Source: an uncultured Lachnospiraceae bacterium
GTDB taxonomy: Bacteria; Bacillota; Clostridia; Lachnospirales; Lachnospiraceae
DNA: 8,816 nucleotides
Direction: 5' to 3'
Assembly: GCA_949076555.1 (NCBI GenBank)
Contig: CARUOB010000005.1
Span: 1 to 8,816, forward strand
This document shows, piece after piece, positions 1-6,963 of the stretch. A program made the position numbers and the translations under genes. Numbering within the stretch: position 1 is the stretch's first letter; the number at the start of each line of letters is the position of its first letter. The notes below the pieces were generated by a model. The model made no database searches. It was given only the letters and a program-made list of their open reading frames with translations, and had not been told where the DNA came from.

Positions 1-1
1 G

Positions 2-70
2 GATTGTGTTCCGGCATTATCTTTTGATGAATTAAAAGAAATCGAAGCCGAGGTTATGCAGTTAGCATAA
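2..70 (+). CDS. C-terminal end of an unidentified protein (5' end outside window)
   Basis: The frame beginning at base 2 is open from the window edge to a TAA at 68-70 and gives 22 residues ending in an acidic helical tail (FDELKEIEAEVMQLA). An intrinsic terminator follows 32 bases after the stop, as expected for the last gene of a transcript. The fragment is too short to recognise a family, and no function is proposed. The other two forward frames are closed by stops early in this stretch, which supports this one. Confidence 0.55.
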   Translation, partial: DCVPALSFDELKEIEAEVMQLA

Positions 71-102
71 TCAGAGAAACCATTTAATAAAAATAACAGC
101 GT

Positions 103-145
103 AAAGGCGCATGGAACAGTAAATTGTAAACCATGCGTCTTTTTT
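103..145 (+). terminator. Rho-independent terminator of the upstream gene
   Basis: The arm AAAGGCGCATGG (103-114) pairs with CCATGCGTCTTT (131-142), 12 pairs with a single G-U wobble, around a 16-base AT-rich loop. A T-run (140-145) follows directly. Position just after the stop at 70 fits termination of that gene. Confidence 0.85.
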
Positions 146-164
146 GATGTCGAAAAGGAGGAAC

Positions 165-197
165 ATGAGCGAAAATATTCAGAACAAGAAAAAGTGA
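165..197 (+). CDS. Possible 10-residue leader peptide or gene remnant (MSENIQNKKK)
   Basis: A near-perfect ribosome binding site, AAAAGGAGG at 153-161, lies 3 bases before an ATG at 165. The frame closes after ten codons with TGA at 195-197. A second ATG (197-199) overlaps that stop and opens a 12-residue ORF ending at 235. No promoter is visible between the preceding terminator and this site, so translation would need read-through transcription. It may be a real leader peptide or the undamaged start of a decayed gene. The strength of the ribosome site is seen directly; any function is unknown. Confidence 0.3.
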   Translation: MSENIQNKKK

Positions 198-246
198 TGA
201 ATACGTCCTTGACAAGTAGCGACAGGCGCGGCTGAGCTGTGTGAAT

Positions 247-276
247 TTGACATATTTCAGGGGCGTGTGCTATTTT
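247..276 (+). promoter_or_regulatory. Sigma-A type promoter for the membrane protein gene
   Basis: A perfect -35 TTGACA (247-252) is followed after 18 bases by TATTTT (271-276), which carries an extended -10 TGC immediately before it (268-270). Transcription would start near 283, about 100 bases before the membrane protein start. This is a sequence match only. Confidence 0.65.
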
Positions 277-385
277 AGGAGATAGTGGGTTGGCGTGAAA
301 GAGAGGCACATAGGAGGCAGGAGCGTACCGGAAGCGTTTTCGTGACCGTTTCAGGCGTTTCGCAAGTATGGGAAGAGTGTGGTGT

Positions 386-1645
386 ATGAACAAGAGATTG
401 AAATCTGTGATGCAGGCAGCGGTTGTTTTCATATCGGGTACGGTTCTTGGCGTTATGCTGCTTTTGGCAGTTTACAAAATACCGGTCTCCCTGATCATGG
501 ACAACTATTCGGCAAGTCTGGAGAGCATCGAGAGCAGGGACGGATGGCATCAGTATATCGCAGGGTACGCGATGTCTACGCTGGATAATAATACGGAGTT
601 TCTTATGCTGAAGGCGGCGGCTACGCCCATGCCTGCGACGGAGGAAAACTATATCCAGAAAGTGCTGCGGTGTTATACCTTTAACAGTGAATGGAATCAT
701 GGGTTGACTTTCGCACAGGGGGAATACAACGGGCAGGCCTTTACCTGTGACAGCTATGAGCGTTACTGGCATGGGTATCTGGTACTATTAAAACCGCTGT
801 TGACTCTATTTACGTATCAAGATCTGATTTATCTGAACATCATCCTGCAGTTGGCGCTGATGGTTCTTTTGCTTCACATGCTGCGGAGACGGGGACTTGC
901 GTATTTGCAGATACCATTTCTTCTTTTCTGGGCGGTGGGTATGCAGATGGTCGTCATGCTGAGTCTGGATTATGCCGTATGCTTTTACATTTATATGATT
1001 GCGACACTGCTGTTGCTGCGGTTTCCGAAATGGAGAGAACGGTATGGGCTGTTTTTCATGGCGGTTGGGATGCTGACTGCTTATATGGATCTGCTCACCT
1101 GGCCGCTTTCGACACTGACGGTTCCGCTTTTGATATTTCTGCAATACGAAAATGACAGTTGGAACAGAATAAAAAAAATCGTGTCGTGCGCTGTGGCGTG
1201 GGGCGTGGGTTATATCGTACAATGGGCGTCTAAGTGGCTGACGGCGACGCTGTTTTTGGAGGATAATGTGCTTGTGGACGCGGCGGAAAGCCTTTTGTTT
1301 AGGAGTGCGCTGGAGGGAGAGAAAACACTTACATGGGGACATGTGGTGATGAAGAATCTGTCGGTATTTTGCAATGCGCCGGTTCTGCTTCTCGGGGGAG
1401 CAGCAGCGCTGTTGACAGGCATCCTTTTGTATCAATACAGAAGAGGAATGCAATGGAGCAAAATGCTTCCCTGCCTGCTGATCGGGATATCCCCGTTTCT
1501 CTGGTATTTGGTTACGAGAAATCATGCGTATGAGCACTATTGGATGACTTGGAGAAACCTGTCGATTACTGTATTGGCATTGTATGGGGGAGTGACGGAG
1601 TGTATTTGGCAGGCTGTATATAAGGGAAACGGAAGGGAACTCTGA
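386..1645 (+). CDS. Polytopic membrane protein of unknown function, possibly GT-C-like
   Basis: The product is 419 residues from the ATG at 386. I prefer this start over the in-frame ATG at 368 because GGAAGAG (371-377) sits 8 bases upstream and the N-terminus then begins with a short basic stretch (NKRLK) before the first membrane span. About ten hydrophobic segments can be seen: roughly 10-32, 146-165, 173-192, 196-212, 219-236, 240-254, 264-282, 330-350, 358-377 and 390-410. A large soluble loop (about 33-130), probably extracytoplasmic, separates span 1 from the rest. Recognisable local motifs are YMDLLTWP with a following LTVP (about 233-247), and NHAYEHYWMTWRN (379-391) before the last span. 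One long loop followed by many spans resembles GT-C type membrane transferases, but I see no clear catalytic acidic motif, so this is only a suggestion. It is monocistronic, with its own promoter and terminator, and is unrelated by position to the salvage operon. A transporter or envelope assembly protein remains possible. Confidence 0.85.
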   Translation: MNKRLKSVMQAAVVFISGTVLGVMLLLAVYKIPVSLIMDNYSASLESIESRDGWHQYIAGYAMSTLDNNTEFLMLKAAATPMPATEENYIQKVLRCYTFNSEWNHGLTFAQGEYNGQAFTCDSYERYWHGYLVLLKPLLTLFTYQDLIYLNIILQLALMVLLLHMLRRRGLAYLQIPFLLFWAVGMQMVVMLSLDYAVCFYIYMIATLLLLRFPKWRERYGLFFMAVGMLTAYMDLLTWPLSTLTVPLLIFLQYENDSWNRIKKIVSCAVAWGVGYIVQWASKWLTATLFLEDNVLVDAAESLLFRSALEGEKTLTWGHVVMKNLSVFCNAPVLLLGGAAALLTGILLYQYRRGMQWSKMLPCLLIGISPFLWYLVTRNHAYEHYWMTWRNLSITVLALYGGVTECIWQAVYKGNGREL

Positions 1646-1675
1646 CAGGGAAAACTTGTCTCAGGGTTCCTTTTT
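1635..1675 (+). terminator. Rho-independent terminator overlapping the stop codon of the membrane protein gene
   Basis: GGAACTCTGA (1636-1645) pairs with TCAGGGTTCC (1661-1670), ten pairs with one G-U, followed by five Ts (1671-1675). The stop codon TGA (1643-1645) forms the top of the left arm, so a terminating ribosome would compete with hairpin folding. Confidence 0.88.
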
Positions 1676-1709
1676 CGCTGTATGGATATTTTGATTGCGG
1701 AGAAAATGG

Positions 1710-1738
1710 ATGTCAAACCGGGGAGAGTGTGATATACT
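1710..1738 (+). promoter_or_regulatory. Promoter with extended -10 for the nucleoside salvage operon
   Basis: TATACT at 1733-1738 matches the -10 consensus in five of six bases and is preceded by TGA (1730-1732), an extended -10. A weak -35, ATGTCA (1710-1715), lies 17 bases upstream. Transcription would start near 1745, leaving a leader of about 22 bases before punA, too short for a riboswitch. It lies just downstream of a strong terminator, as expected for a new transcription unit. Confidence 0.65.
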
Positions 1739-1766
1739 TACCATAAAAAGGAAAGGCGGTAAGCAT

Positions 1767-2600
1767 ATGAATCCAGTATATGATAAACTCTTAAAATGTT
1801 ATGACTGCTACAAGGCAAAAATTGACTTTGAGCCGAAGGTGGCTGTTGTTTTAGGCTCGGGTCTTGGCAATTTCGCGAAGGTGGTGGATGTGAAGGCGGA
1901 GCTTCCCTACAGCGAGATCGAGGGTTTTCCCGTATCCACCGTACCGGGACATGCCGGAAAATTTATATTTGGTTATATCAATGAAGTGCCTGTTGTCCTG
2001 ATGCAGGGACGCGTGCACTACTACGAGGGATATCCGATTACGGATGTGGTGCTGCCTGCCCGTCTGATGAAAATGATGGGGGCAAAAGTACTTTTTCTGA
2101 CCAACGCTTCCGGCGGTATCAATCCGGCGTTTCACGCGGGCAGCCTGATGTTGATTCAGGATCACATTTCCCTGTTTGCGCCGAATCCGCTGATCGGACC
2201 GAATATAGAAGAACTGGGAACCCGTTTCCCGGATATGTCCCATGTCTATGACGAGGATTTACAGGGCATTATTAGGGAGACGGCAAAAGAGAACGATATC
2301 GAATTGTTTGAGGGTGTGTACGCGCAGCTTACGGGGCCTTCCTTTGAGTCTCCGGCAGAGATTCAAATGCTTAATAAGCTGGGAGCCAGCGCGGTTGGCA
2401 TGAGTACGGTTGTGGAGGCGATTGCGGCGAACCACATGGGTATGAAGATCTGCGGTGTATCCTGCGTCAGCAATCTGGCTGCGGGTATGAACAGCGCGCC
2501 CTTGACCCATGAGGAGGTACAGGAGGCGGCGAACGCAGTGGCTCCCAAGTTTGAGAAGCTGCTGGTAGAGTCCATAACGAAGTTTAAGGCGTTTATTTAA
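1767..2600 (+). CDS. punA: Purine nucleoside phosphorylase, trimeric 6-oxopurine type
   Basis: This enzyme phosphorolyses inosine/guanosine and deoxy forms to free base plus (deoxy)ribose-1-phosphate in the cytoplasm. The product is 277 residues, typical of the trimeric class. Visible motifs are the phosphate loop GSGLG (30-34), GRVHYYEGY (81-89; Arg82 and His84 for phosphate), TNASGGIN (112-119), GPSFESPAE (190-198; base-contacting Glu194) and GMSTVVEAIAANH (211-223; Ser213). Asn236 in VSNLAAG aligns with the human PNP Asn243 that selects 6-oxopurines. Methylthioadenosine phosphorylases carry Asp there. The reading frame extends upstream to 1695, but the ATG at 1767 is chosen because AAAGGCGG lies 6-7 bases before it and the extension would cover the promoter. 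First gene of the operon, 48 bases before cdd. The symbol could equally be given as pupG or deoD in other schemes. Confidence 0.95.
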   Translation: MNPVYDKLLKCYDCYKAKIDFEPKVAVVLGSGLGNFAKVVDVKAELPYSEIEGFPVSTVPGHAGKFIFGYINEVPVVLMQGRVHYYEGYPITDVVLPARLMKMMGAKVLFLTNASGGINPAFHAGSLMLIQDHISLFAPNPLIGPNIEELGTRFPDMSHVYDEDLQGIIRETAKENDIELFEGVYAQLTGPSFESPAEIQMLNKLGASAVGMSTVVEAIAANHMGMKICGVSCVSNLAAGMNSAPLTHEEVQEAANAVAPKFEKLLVESITKFKAFI

Positions 2601-2648
2601 AGTTCGGAATGAGGCGGTTGTGATTCGCGTGTCGAAAAGGGAATCGTT

Positions 2649-3104
2649 ATGAATGAGAGTGAAAAGCTGTCGACAGACAGCATACATGAATTGGTAAAGA
2701 CGGCGATAGAGGCGAGGCGGAAATCCTACTCGCCTTATTCCCATTATCAGGTCGGGGCGGCGTTGCTTACCGCGGGCGGGCAGATTGTCACAGGATGCAA
2801 TATCGAAAACGCGGCTTACGGGCCGAGTAACTGCGCCGAACGGACGGCGTTTTTTAAGGCGGTCAGCGAGGGGATGCGAAAGTTCAGTGCGATTGCCATT
2901 GTGGGGAGCCCCGAGGGGGAGGAACTGACACAGTATGCCTATCCCTGCGGTGTTTGTAGGCAGGTGATGATGGAGTTTTGCGTGCCGTCGCAGTTTCAGA
3001 TTATTGTGGCGAAGTCGACGGAGGACTACCGCGTTTTTACGCTGGCGGAGCTTCTTCCAGAAGGGTTTGGCCCGGCGAATGTATGTGAGGCGCAAAATGC
3101 TTGA
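2649..3104 (+). CDS. cdd: Cytidine deaminase
   Basis: Zinc-dependent hydrolytic deamination of cytidine and deoxycytidine to uridine forms, part of pyrimidine salvage. The product is 151 residues, slightly longer than the usual ~130-140 of the small tetrameric class because of a short N-terminal extension and tail. The active site is intact: CNIENAAYGPSNCAERTA (50-67) provides the substrate-binding Asn51/Glu53, zinc ligand Cys62 and proton-shuttling Glu64, and PCGVC (99-103) provides zinc ligands Cys100 and Cys103. SPYSHYQVGAA (28-38) is the conserved N-terminal block. The ATG at 2649 follows AAAAGGG (2636-2642) at normal spacing. The last 8 bases overlap the following hydrolase gene, pointing to coupled translation. 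Confidence 0.96.
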   Translation: MNESEKLSTDSIHELVKTAIEARRKSYSPYSHYQVGAALLTAGGQIVTGCNIENAAYGPSNCAERTAFFKAVSEGMRKFSAIAIVGSPEGEELTQYAYPCGVCRQVMMEFCVPSQFQIIVAKSTEDYRVFTLAELLPEGFGPANVCEAQNA

Positions 3105-3954
3105 GAAACAATACAGAACCCGCTGCGGTGTCATTCACTATTGGATCAGTAAAAAGAAAGATTCGGAAGTGACGCTTGTATTCCTGCCCGGACTGACTGC
3201 GGATCACCACCTGTTTGACAGGCAGATAGTATATTTTGAAGGAAAGTACAGCGTGTTTGTCTGGGATGCGCCGGGACACGCGTCTTCTTGGCCTTTTGAC
3301 TTTGCCTTCGATCTGTCTGATAAAGCGGCGTGGCTGGATGAGATTTTGTCTGTGGAAGAGATGGAGCATCCTGTCATCATAGGACAGTCCATGGGAGGCT
3401 ATGTGGGACAGGAATATGCGCGGCTGTTTCCCGAAAAGCTGAAGGGATTTGTCTCGATCGATTCAGCGCCTTTGCAAAGAAGATATGTGACGGCGGCTGA
3501 GATATGGATGTTAAAAAGGATGGAGCCGGTTTACCGCTATTATCCGTGGAAATGGCTGCTGTGGTCAGGGACAAAAGGGATCGCTGTCTCAGCGTACGGA
3601 AGAAAGCTGATGTACGATACCATGAAAGAATATGAGGGACAGAAGGAAAGATATGCGAAACTGGCAGGACACGGTTTTCGTATATTGGCTGAGGCGATGG
3701 AGCGGGATCTTCCCTATCGGATTTCTTGCCCGGCGCTTTTGTTGTGTGGGAAAAAGGATCATGCCGGTTCCTGTATCAGATATAACAGGGCGTGGCATAA
3801 GCATACCGGAATCAGACTGGAATGGATCAAAAATGCCGGGCACAATTCGAATACGGACGCGCCCCAACTGGTGAACAGCCTGATAGAAAAGCATATTATA
3901 AAATGCGTGTCCAAGGCGGAGACAGGGAAAAGGAGGAATACAGGTAACGTATGA
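3097..3954 (+). CDS. Alpha/beta hydrolase, substrate unknown
   Basis: The product is a 285-residue alpha/beta-hydrolase fold protein. FLPGLTADHHLFDRQI (29-44) is the oxyanion-hole strand and loop, WDAPGHASS (56-64) the cap-side DxPGHG-like loop, GQSMGG (96-101) the nucleophile elbow with Ser98, CGKKD (217-221) the likely acid Asp221, and NAGHNSNTD (246-254) the catalytic His249. A variable, aromatic-rich cap lies at about 125-205. There is no signal peptide, so it should be cytoplasmic. The frame extends upstream to 3004, inside cdd, but the ATG at 3097 is preferred: GTGAGG (3085-3090) lies 6 bases before it and it overlaps the cdd stop by 8 bases. The gene ends ATGA with mtaD. It could be an esterase, thioesterase or lipase-like enzyme; the fold does not decide. 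Its position suggests a nucleoside-related or housekeeping ester substrate, but that is inference. Confidence 0.9.
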   Translation: MLEKQYRTRCGVIHYWISKKKDSEVTLVFLPGLTADHHLFDRQIVYFEGKYSVFVWDAPGHASSWPFDFAFDLSDKAAWLDEILSVEEMEHPVIIGQSMGGYVGQEYARLFPEKLKGFVSIDSAPLQRRYVTAAEIWMLKRMEPVYRYYPWKWLLWSGTKGIAVSAYGRKLMYDTMKEYEGQKERYAKLAGHGFRILAEAMERDLPYRISCPALLLCGKKDHAGSCIRYNRAWHKHTGIRLEWIKNAGHNSNTDAPQLVNSLIEKHIIKCVSKAETGKRRNTGNV

Positions 3955-5255
3955 ATTACAGATTTTACAACGCAAAAATCCTGACAATGGAAACCACCGA
4001 TATTATGGAAGGGGAACTCTGGGTACAGGATGACAAAATCCTTTATGTGGGGGAAGGCGGCGACGTGACCGCGGTCTGTCAGTCCCTTTCCATCGAAAGC
4101 ATTGTCTGGGACAGGGAGATCGACTGTAACGGAAATCTCCTGATGCCGGGCTTCAAGAATGCCCACACCCATTCTGCCATGACGTTTCTGCGCTCCTATG
4201 CGGACGATCTGCCGCTGCAGGACTGGCTGACGAAGCAGGTGTTTCCGATGGAGGATAAGCTGGATGGCGAAATGATTTATCATCTCACGAAACTGGCTGT
4301 GCTTGAGTATCTGACCAGCGGCATTACATCCATTTTCGAGATGTACCTGAATCCGGAAATGACGGCGAAGGCCTGTGTGGAGATGGGAATGCGGTGTGTG
4401 CAGGTCAGCGGCGTAAACGGACAGGAAGGGTTTGAAGATTCTCTTGCGCAGATGGAGGAGCGGTATCATACCTTAAATGCGTTAGACCCTCTGCACTCCT
4501 ACGTGATCGGTTTCCATGCAGAATATACATGCGCAAAGGCGCTTTTAGAACAGGTGGCGGCTATGGCGCACAAATATCAGGCGCCGGTATTTACCCATCT
4601 TTCCGAGACCAAGGCGGAGGTGGAGGGCTGTAAGGAGCGCTATGGCATGTCTCCGGTAAAACTTTTGGACTCCCTTGGCATGTTTGATTACGGCGGGGGC
4701 GGCTACCACTGTGTCTGGATGGATGAGGAGGATATGGATATCTTCGCGAAACGGGGGTTAAGCGTTGTCACGAACCCCGGTTCCAACACGAAACTTGCCA
4801 GCGGCATCGCACCCATTTCCGCGTTTCTGAAACGGGGAATCCGTGTGGCGATCGGCACGGACGGCCCTGCGAGCAACAACTGTCTCGACATGTTCCGTGA
4901 AATGTTTCTGGTTACGGGGCTTGCCAAGCTAAGAGAGCAGGACGCGGCGGCTGTGGACGCGCTGGAAGTTTTGAAGATGGCGACGGTAAACGGTGCAAGG
5001 GCAATGAATCTGCCGGACACGGATGTGCTTGCGGCGGGGAAACAGGCGGATGTGATTATGATTGATCTGCATCAGCCGAATATGCAGCCGCTCAATCACA
5101 TTGCGAAAAATATCGTTTACAGCGGCAGCAAGCAGAATGTGAAAATGACGATGATCCGCGGCAGGATTTTGTATGAGAACGGGCAGTTTGCGAAAGAGAC
5201 AGATGTGGAGGAAATCTATAGAAAGGCAAACGAGATTATAGACAGTCTCAGGTGA
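3951..5255 (+). CDS. mtaD: 5'-methylthioadenosine / S-adenosylhomocysteine deaminase family amidohydrolase
   Basis: A cytoplasmic metal-dependent amidohydrolase that converts 5'-modified adenosines (MTA, SAH, in some relatives 5'-deoxyadenosine) to the inosine analogue plus ammonia. The product is 434 residues, normal for the family. Visible metal and catalytic residues are His72/His74 in KNAHTHSAM (69-77), His216 and Glu219 in THLSET (215-220), His253 in YHCVW (252-256) and Asp304 in GTDGPASNN (302-310). FHAEYTC (188-194) has Glu where many relatives have Pro. The small beta-sandwich is made of the N-terminus and the C-terminal block GKQADVIMID (363-372) to MIRGRILYENG. ATG at 3951 overlaps the preceding stop as ATGA. 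AGGAGG (3931-3936) lies 14 bases upstream, longer than ideal, so coupling probably helps. Substrate choice within the family (guanine deaminase, cytosine deaminase, TRZ/ATZ hydrolase) cannot be settled by sequence alone, but NPGSNTKLASGIAPI (275-289) and the SNN motif favour MTA/SAH deaminase. Confidence 0.92.
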   Translation: MNYRFYNAKILTMETTDIMEGELWVQDDKILYVGEGGDVTAVCQSLSIESIVWDREIDCNGNLLMPGFKNAHTHSAMTFLRSYADDLPLQDWLTKQVFPMEDKLDGEMIYHLTKLAVLEYLTSGITSIFEMYLNPEMTAKACVEMGMRCVQVSGVNGQEGFEDSLAQMEERYHTLNALDPLHSYVIGFHAEYTCAKALLEQVAAMAHKYQAPVFTHLSETKAEVEGCKERYGMSPVKLLDSLGMFDYGGGGYHCVWMDEEDMDIFAKRGLSVVTNPGSNTKLASGIAPISAFLKRGIRVAIGTDGPASNNCLDMFREMFLVTGLAKLREQDAAAVDALEVLKMATVNGARAMNLPDTDVLAAGKQADVIMIDLHQPNMQPLNHIAKNIVYSGSKQNVKMTMIRGRILYENGQFAKETDVEEIYRKANEIIDSLR

Positions 5256-6952
5256 GAATGGACGCTTTCATTTTTATATGTTTGATTCTGCTTGCCATTG
5301 TGCTTGTCATGACAAAAGAATATGTGGACAGCAGAAAGTTTTTGGAAAGAAGGCTGCAGGAGATCTATGCGGGTTACGGTACGCCGCCCGAACGGACCTA
5401 CGGGGCGGAGGAACTTGCCCACATCAGTATGTACTATGAGAAACACAGGACGGCGGATCAGATCGACGATATTACTTGGAATGATCTGTATATGGATGCG
5501 GTGTATCAGCGGATGAATACCTGTCTCTCGGCGGCGGGCGACGAGTATCTGTACTACAGACTGAGAACCCCGGAAGCGACTGTGGACGAGCTTGAAAAAA
5601 CGGAACGGCGGACCGCGCTTTTTATGGAGCGGGAGGAGGAGCGGCGAAAGCTGCAGAGAATTTTTTTTCAGTTAGGCCGTACGGGTCGTCACTCTATCTA
5701 CGAATACCTGGATCACCTCGACCTTTTGGGAGAGCGGAAAAGCGACAGATATTTTTTCTGGGACGGACTGATCTTTCTGAGCATAGGGGGTATGTTTCTC
5801 TCCCTTCCGGTAGGGTTAGTATGTCTGTTTGGGGTTTTGTGCCATAATCTGATCGACTATTTTAAGGAATATCGGCAGATCGAGCCGTACGTCACCAGTT
5901 TTGCCTATGTGAGAAGGCTCTTAAAAGGCGGAGAGGAACTGGGGAAAGCGGAAATCGGCGGGATTGACGAAGAACTTGCGGCAGTCAGGGAAGCCTGCAA
6001 AAGCCTGCGGGGATTTATGAAAAGTTCCTATCTTGTTTCCGGCGCGAAACAGGGGAACGGCAATCCGCTGGAGGTTTTGTTTGATTATCTGCGGATGCTT
6101 TTTTATATGGACCTGATCCGCTTTAACAAGGCGTTTCATGACTTACAGAAGCACATGGGCGAGGTGGACAGGCTGATCACTGTGATGGGAGAACTCGAAT
6201 GTGCGGTGGCGGTCGGCTCTTTCAGAAAAAGTCTGGGGCAGGGGTGGTGCGTGCCGGGGCTTTATGAGGATGAGGGGAAGAGACTTTCCCTCTGTGTCAA
6301 GGGGTTGTATCATCCGTTGCTTCGCGAGGCGGTGTCGAACGACCTGGAGGCGAAAAGAGGGGTGCTTCTGACCGGCTCCAACGCTTCGGGAAAGTCCACG
6401 TTTCTGCGTGCGGTGGCAGTGAACGCGCTTCTTTCACAGACGGTGCATACCTGTGCGGCCGCCAGCTATGAAGCGCCATTTTACCGCATTTATTCTTCCA
6501 TGTCACTGCGGGATGATCTGGCGGGTGGCGACAGTTACTATATGGTGGAAATCAAGTCGATCAAACGGATTCTGGATCAGTCGGAGCAGGAAAAAGGACG
6601 CCCCGTGCTCTGCTTTGTGGACGAGGTGCTGCGGGGAACCAACACGGTGGAGCGCATTGCGGCATCGACGCAGATTATGAGAAAGCTGGCGGCCGGGCAT
6701 ACGCTCTGCTTTGCGGCGACCCATGATGTGGAGCTGACGAAACTGCTGCAACGGGAGTACGACAATTACCACTTTGAAGAGCGGATTGAGGAGAACGATA
6801 TTTATTTCCCTTATCAATTGATGGAAGGTCCGGCGTCCACCAGAAATGCCATTGCGCTTCTGCGGATGTTAAAGTATGACGAGAGCATCACGACAGCGGC
6901 GGAGACGATGGCGGAGCGGTTTTTGCGGGACGGGAGCTGGAATAGAGAATAG
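5252..6952 (+). CDS. Membrane-anchored MutS-like ATPase (MutS domain V family)
   Basis: The product is 566 residues. Its C-terminal half is a MutS-type ABC ATPase: Walker A GSNASGKST (375-383), an ABC signature-like stretch SLRDDLAGGDSYYMVEIKSI (418-437), Walker B CFVDEVLRGTN (454-464) and the His-switch ATHD (489-492). The middle (about 205-365) is helical, like the MutS lever/core region. The N-terminus has one hydrophobic span (about 5-20), and a second pair or hairpin lies at about 170-200. The mismatch-reading domain I with its Phe-x-Glu motif is absent, as is a C-terminal Smr nuclease domain. It is therefore not a canonical mismatch repair MutS. The GTG at 5252 overlaps the mtaD stop as GTGA; ATG at 5258 is an alternative with little difference. 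Such proteins are commonly auto-annotated as mismatch repair MutS; their actual role is not established to my knowledge. A slippery run of eight Ts lies at 5661-5668, in frame. Confidence 0.9.
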   Translation: MRMDAFIFICLILLAIVLVMTKEYVDSRKFLERRLQEIYAGYGTPPERTYGAEELAHISMYYEKHRTADQIDDITWNDLYMDAVYQRMNTCLSAAGDEYLYYRLRTPEATVDELEKTERRTALFMEREEERRKLQRIFFQLGRTGRHSIYEYLDHLDLLGERKSDRYFFWDGLIFLSIGGMFLSLPVGLVCLFGVLCHNLIDYFKEYRQIEPYVTSFAYVRRLLKGGEELGKAEIGGIDEELAAVREACKSLRGFMKSSYLVSGAKQGNGNPLEVLFDYLRMLFYMDLIRFNKAFHDLQKHMGEVDRLITVMGELECAVAVGSFRKSLGQGWCVPGLYEDEGKRLSLCVKGLYHPLLREAVSNDLEAKRGVLLTGSNASGKSTFLRAVAVNALLSQTVHTCAAASYEAPFYRIYSSMSLRDDLAGGDSYYMVEIKSIKRILDQSEQEKGRPVLCFVDEVLRGTNTVERIAASTQIMRKLAAGHTLCFAATHDVELTKLLQREYDNYHFEERIEENDIYFPYQLMEGPASTRNAIALLRMLKYDESITTAAETMAERFLRDGSWNRE

Positions 6953-6963
6953 ATGAAAAAATG

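Larger units (their letters stand above)
71..385. other. 315-base intergenic region without a confident gene
   Basis: This stretch holds a terminator (103-145), a consensus ribosome binding site leading into a 10-codon ORF (165-197), a second tiny ORF (197-235) that overlaps it as TGATG, a promoter (247-276), and a short Arg-rich reading frame running into the start of the membrane protein gene. I found no tRNA, riboswitch or mobile-element ends. The region around 146-240 could be the eroded start of a lost gene. Confidence 0.6.

Noticed and set aside
209..214. TTGACA as another promoter -35
   Set aside because: No acceptable -10 element lies 16-18 bases downstream.
806..1537. Antisense 243-residue open frame within the membrane protein gene
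   Set aside because: It is rich in Gln, His, Arg and Pro with no recognisable domain and lies opposite a hydrophobic coding sequence, as expected for a shadow frame.
1695..1766. Upstream extension of the phosphorylase frame
   Set aside because: It would add 24 residues absent from the family, overlaps the promoter, and has a weaker ribosome site than the ATG at 1767.
3004..3096. Upstream extension of the alpha/beta hydrolase frame into cdd
   Set aside because: The added residues are an Arg-rich product of the cdd sequence in another frame; the ATG at 3097 has a better ribosome site and a normal overlap.
2259..3134. Antisense 291-residue open frame across punA and cdd
   Set aside because: It is Arg/Leu/His-rich, lacks a fold signature, and lies opposite two confidently identified enzymes.
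3759..4469. Antisense 236-residue open frame across the hydrolase and mtaD
   Set aside because: No motif, and it lies opposite the metal-binding region of a clear amidohydrolase.
5661..5668. Run of eight Ts in the MutS-like gene as a phase-variation tract
   Set aside because: It is in frame, encodes a plausible Ile-Phe-Phe, and is too short to be convincing without strain comparison.
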